From Bradyrhizobium diversitatis (GTDB taxonomy: Bacteria > Pseudomonadota > Alphaproteobacteria > Rhizobiales > Xanthobacteraceae), in contig NZ_JACEGD010000022.1 of the NCBI RefSeq assembly GCF_016031635.1, positions 1-64,000 of the forward strand: DNA of 64,000 nucleotides. The letters run 5' to 3'. The notes under the pieces were generated by a model. The model was not told where the DNA came from and did not search any database. It saw only the letters and a list, made by a program, of their open reading frames with translations. The position numbers and the translations under genes were made by a program. Below are positions 61,448 through 64,000 of this stretch, in pieces. Position 1 is the stretch's first letter; each line of letters opens with the position of its first letter.

Positions 61448-63352
61448 CTAATTCTCCGTCCGGTTGGTCGGCACGATGATCCCTCGTGCGGCCAGGCAGT
61501 TTAGCACCGTATCGGCCAACCGTTCCGGCTGCTGGTTCAGTGTTGTCAAATGGATCTCTGGCGCGCTCGGCGCCTCGTACGGCGCATCGACGCCGGTGAA
61601 AGTCTTGACCATGCCTGATTTCGCCTTGGCGTAGCGCCCCTTCGGATCGCGCCGCACGCATTCGCCGATCGGCGTGTCCACAAAGACCTCGATGAATTCG
61701 CCGTCGCTGACGAGATCGCGCACCATGTCTCGCTCAGCCTTGTAGGGCGAGATGAACGAGCAGATCACGAGCAAGCCGCTATCGACCATTAATTTGGCAA
61801 CCTGGCCTGCACCGCGGATGTTTTCAGCCCGATCGGATTCGGTCAAGCCGAGATCCCGATTGAGACCGTGCCTGAGATTGTCGCCGTCCAAGAGCATGGT
61901 GTGATACGACATCGCAAATAGCTTCTGGTCGACGAGATTGGCGATGGTCGATTTGCCCGCGCCGGAAAGCCCGGTAAACCAGATGATGCAGGCTCTTTGG
62001 TGCTTGAGAGCGGCGCGCTCCTTCTTGCCGAGTGAGAGCGGCCGCCAGGCCATGTTGACGGCACGCCGCAAGGGGAAGGCAATCATGCCTGCGCCGACGG
62101 TCCGGTTTGTCTCGCCGTCGATCACGATGAAGGAGCCGGTACGTCGGTTCGCTTCATAGGCATCGAAGGTTGCTGGCAATAGGGTTGCAATCTTGCAGAA
62201 GCCGATTTCATTGAGGCGCAAAGTGCGGGCTGCCACGTGAGCGCCTGTGTTGACGTCGATCCTGTATTTCATCGCGGTGATGCTGCCGGACGCGCTTGAT
62301 TGCGTGCCGATCCGGAAGCCGTACGATCGGCCCGGGACCATGTCCTCCTGGTCCATCCAGATCACGTGGGCGGCAAACTGATCAGCGACCTCCGGTCGTT
62401 CCGTCGGCTTGGCGATGACATCGCCGCGGCCGATGCCGATCTCGTCAGCCAGTGTAATTGTCACCGCATCGCCGGCTTCGGCGCGCACAAGGTCGCCATC
62501 GTACGTCACGATCTGCTTGACGCGCGAATTGCGTCCCGACGCCGGAACGACGATTTCGTCGCCAACCGCAATGCTGCCGGAGACCACCGTTCCAGCGTAG
62601 CCGCGAAAATCCATATTCGGCCGGTTCACCCATTGGACCGGGAAACGGAACGGTAAGCCAGCCGTCTCGGACTGGATGTCGATGCTTTCGAGATAGTCCA
62701 ACAGGCAAGGGCCGTGAAACCAGTCGGTATTGCGGGACCGGTTGATGATGTTGTCGCCGTGTCGTGCGGAGATCGGGATAGCCGCGATCGACGTGAAGCC
62801 AAGATTCGAAGCGAACTTGACATAGTCGCCCACGATGCGATCAAACACTTCCTTGCGGTACTCGACCAGATCCATCTTGTTCAGGGCCACGACCACGTGC
62901 CGGATGCCCAAGAGAGAGCAAATGTAGGAATGGCGTTTGGTCTGCACCAGGACGCCTTTGCGCGCATCGATCAGGATGACCGCGAGTTGGGCATTGGAAG
63001 CGCCGGTCGCCATGTTCCGCGTATATTGTTCGTGACCGGGCGTGTCGGCCGCCATGAACGATCGGCGCGGCGTGCTGAAGAAGCGATAGGCGACATCGAT
63101 GGTGATGCCCTGGTCGCGTTCGGCCTCGAGTCCATCGACCAGCAGGGCAAAGTCGATAGCGTCTCCGGGTGTGCCGTGCTTGACGGTGTCGCGCGCAAGC
63201 GCCTGCAGCTGATCCTCATAGATTGCCTTGCTGTCGTGCAGAAACCGGCCGATTAGCGTCGACTTTCCATCGTCCATCGAGCCACAGGTGATGAAGCGCA
63301 GCTGATCCTTGCTGTCGGTGAAGGTGAGCTCTCGCAGCGCATCAGTATCCAT
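61448..63352 (-). CDS. nodQ: NodQ: sulfate adenylyltransferase subunit 1 / adenylylsulfate kinase
   Basis: This 634-residue fusion has a GTPase part with GSMDDGKST (24-32), DTPGHEQYTRNMATGAS and NKMDL, as in CysN. An APS kinase part from about 450 follows, with GLSGAGKST (461-469), LLDGDNLRHGLNRDLG, FISPYKAERD and GVDAPYEAP, as in CysC. With NodP it makes ATP-activated sulfate (APS then PAPS), the donor for sulfated Nod factors or lipids. The ATG follows the nodP stop with no gap (TGA-ATG). CysNC of general sulfur metabolism is the alternative, but fusion and context favour NodQ; no nodH is visible here. Confidence 0.88.
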   Translation of the reverse strand: MDTDALRELTFTDSKDQLRFITCGSMDDGKSTLIGRFLHDSKAIYEDQLQALARDTVKHGTPGDAIDFALLVDGLEAERDQGITIDVAYRFFSTPRRSFMAADTPGHEQYTRNMATGASNAQLAVILIDARKGVLVQTKRHSYICSLLGIRHVVVALNKMDLVEYRKEVFDRIVGDYVKFASNLGFTSIAAIPISARHGDNIINRSRNTDWFHGPCLLDYLESIDIQSETAGLPFRFPVQWVNRPNMDFRGYAGTVVSGSIAVGDEIVVPASGRNSRVKQIVTYDGDLVRAEAGDAVTITLADEIGIGRGDVIAKPTERPEVADQFAAHVIWMDQEDMVPGRSYGFRIGTQSSASGSITAMKYRIDVNTGAHVAARTLRLNEIGFCKIATLLPATFDAYEANRRTGSFIVIDGETNRTVGAGMIAFPLRRAVNMAWRPLSLGKKERAALKHQRACIIWFTGLSGAGKSTIANLVDQKLFAMSYHTMLLDGDNLRHGLNRDLGLTESDRAENIRGAGQVAKLMVDSGLLVICSFISPYKAERDMVRDLVSDGEFIEVFVDTPIGECVRRDPKGRYAKAKSGMVKTFTGVDAPYEAPSAPEIHLTTLNQQPERLADTVLNCLAARGIIVPTNRTEN

Positions 63353-64000
63353 TCAGAAGTAGCCTTCCCGCTTCGTTTTCTCCATCGACGCCACTTCATC
63401 GCTATCGATCAGCCGTCCCTGACGCTCGGAGAGTGTCGCAACCTGCATTTCCGCGACGACGTCTTTGATAGTGGCGGCGTCGGACTCGATGGCGCCGCTC
63501 AGCGGATAGCAACCAAGCGTGCGGAAACGCACCATCTTAAGCTCGGGCGTCTCGTTCGAAACCAAGGGTAGGCGCTCGTCATCCACCATGATCAGCGCGC
63601 CATTGCGATGGACCACCCACCGCTTTTTCGCGAAATAAAGCGGAACGACCGGAATGTTTTCCAGCATGATGTATTCCCAGACATCGAGCTCCGTCCAATT
63701 CGAAATGGCAAACACGCGCATCGTCTCGCCTTTCCAGCTGCGGGTGTTGAAGAGATTCCACAGCTCCGGCCTCTGGTTGCGCGGGTCCCAGACATGTCCG
63801 TGCGAACGGAAGGAGAAGATGCGCTCCTTCGCCCGGCTTTTTTCCTCATCGCGCCGGGCGCCCCCGAACGCTGCGTCAAAGCCGTAGAGGTCGAGCGCCT
63901 GCTTGAGCGCGTCTGTCTTCATCACCTGGGTGTGCAGCGTCGATCCGGAATCGATCGGGTTGATGCCGCGCTCGATCCCGTCCCGGTTCACATGAACGAT
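63353..64000 (-). CDS. nodP: NodP: sulfate adenylyltransferase subunit 2 (5' part beyond right edge)
   Basis: The last 215 residues of a CysD/NodP-type ATP sulfurylase subunit (full length about 300) run from the window edge to the TGA at 63353. Visible motifs include SGSTLHTQVMKTDALKQAL, FGGARRDEEKSRAKERIFSFR, SNWTELDVWEYI, and the C-terminal ERQGRLIDSDEVASMEKTKREGYF. It forms the heterodimer with NodQ. The promoter, and any nod box, must lie beyond the right edge. Confidence 0.92.
   Translation of the reverse strand: MVHVNRDGIERGINPIDSGSTLHTQVMKTDALKQALDLYGFDAAFGGARRDEEKSRAKERIFSFRSHGHVWDPRNQRPELWNLFNTRSWKGETMRVFAISNWTELDVWEYIMLENIPVVPLYFAKKRWVVHRNGALIMVDDERLPLVSNETPELKMVRFRTLGCYPLSGAIESDAATIKDVVAEMQVATLSERQGRLIDSDEVASMEKTKREGYF

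Noticed and set aside
61448..64000. nod box or sigma-54/NifA sites near nodPQ
   Set aside because: The promoter of this leftward unit would lie beyond the right edge; no convincing nod box or TGGCAC-N5-TTGC site was seen in the window.
1..64000. tRNA genes, integrase and att sites marking the ICE ends
   Set aside because: None recognised by reading; a covariance-model tRNA search over the window would be decisive.

Overview
The window is high-GC alphaproteobacterial DNA. It looks like the conjugation core of a rhizobial symbiosis island (an integrative and conjugative element, ICE, of the ICEMlSym kind) joined to symbiosis and vitamin cargo. Reasons: (i) a complete trb type IV secretion operon with TraG, relaxase, TraF and a lytic transglycosylase; (ii) a qseC/qseM/fseA/rdfS-like excision-control block and a LuxR/LuxI pair, as in Mesorhizobium loti R7A; (iii) BioR-controlled bio genes with panD, panB and panC; (iv) nodP/nodQ-type sulfate activation genes at the right edge. 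Bradyrhizobium is the best guess, with Mesorhizobium or Microvirga as alternatives; no rRNA or taxonomic marker is present. No integrase or att site is visible, so the element extends beyond the window.

Layout. 1-1931 (-): N-terminal part of a large autotransporter, cut by the left edge. 2189-12985 (+): an ArdC remnant, then ParB, a methylase/Strawberry-notch helicase fusion, a Toprim protein, a DUF2493 protein, a small membrane protein and a DUF736 protein. An inverted broken copy of the DUF736 gene and two related structured leaders lie in the same stretch. 13049-15110: transfer switch, namely an XRE repressor (qseC-like) with a double palindromic operator, a divergent qseM-like anti-activator, a split fseA-like activator that needs a +1 frameshift, and an rdfS-like excisionase. 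15134-18174: RepA-type initiator followed by three iterons, DUF2840, TraF and a lytic transglycosylase. 18509-19402: internally deleted IS110 transposase. 19403-19796: candidate oriT region. 19797-34140: relaxase, TraG, CopG-like protein, trbBCDEJKL, a dyad-rich interruption, trbFGI and a DUF2274 protein. 34107-37232: frameshifted LysR gene, luxI, a small orphan gene and luxR.

37689-51323: cargo metabolism. Alanine dehydrogenase ends in a strong terminator. A Dabb-domain gene overlaps pabB and pabA, and the PIKGT motif marks aminodeoxychorismate rather than anthranilate synthase. Then come two small Cys-pair proteins, an NTF2-like protein, BioR with three operator-like sites, bioB-panD-bioF-bioD-bioA, and panB-panC. 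51547-61447: chemoreceptor, several small proteins, a polysaccharide deacetylase, a MocR/PaiB divergent pair, a decayed LysE gene and mostly empty DNA. 61448-64000 (-): nodQ and the 3' part of nodP.

How it fits together (inference from R7A homology): LuxI signal plus LuxR should activate the fseA promoter, where a perfect 14-bp palindrome lies. QseC and QseM hold the switch off. Frameshifted FseA would turn on rdfS for excision, while RepA with iterons, the relaxase and Trb would handle replication and transfer. The bio/pan/pab/nodPQ genes are cargo likely useful for nodulation and for life as a bacteroid or in the rhizosphere.
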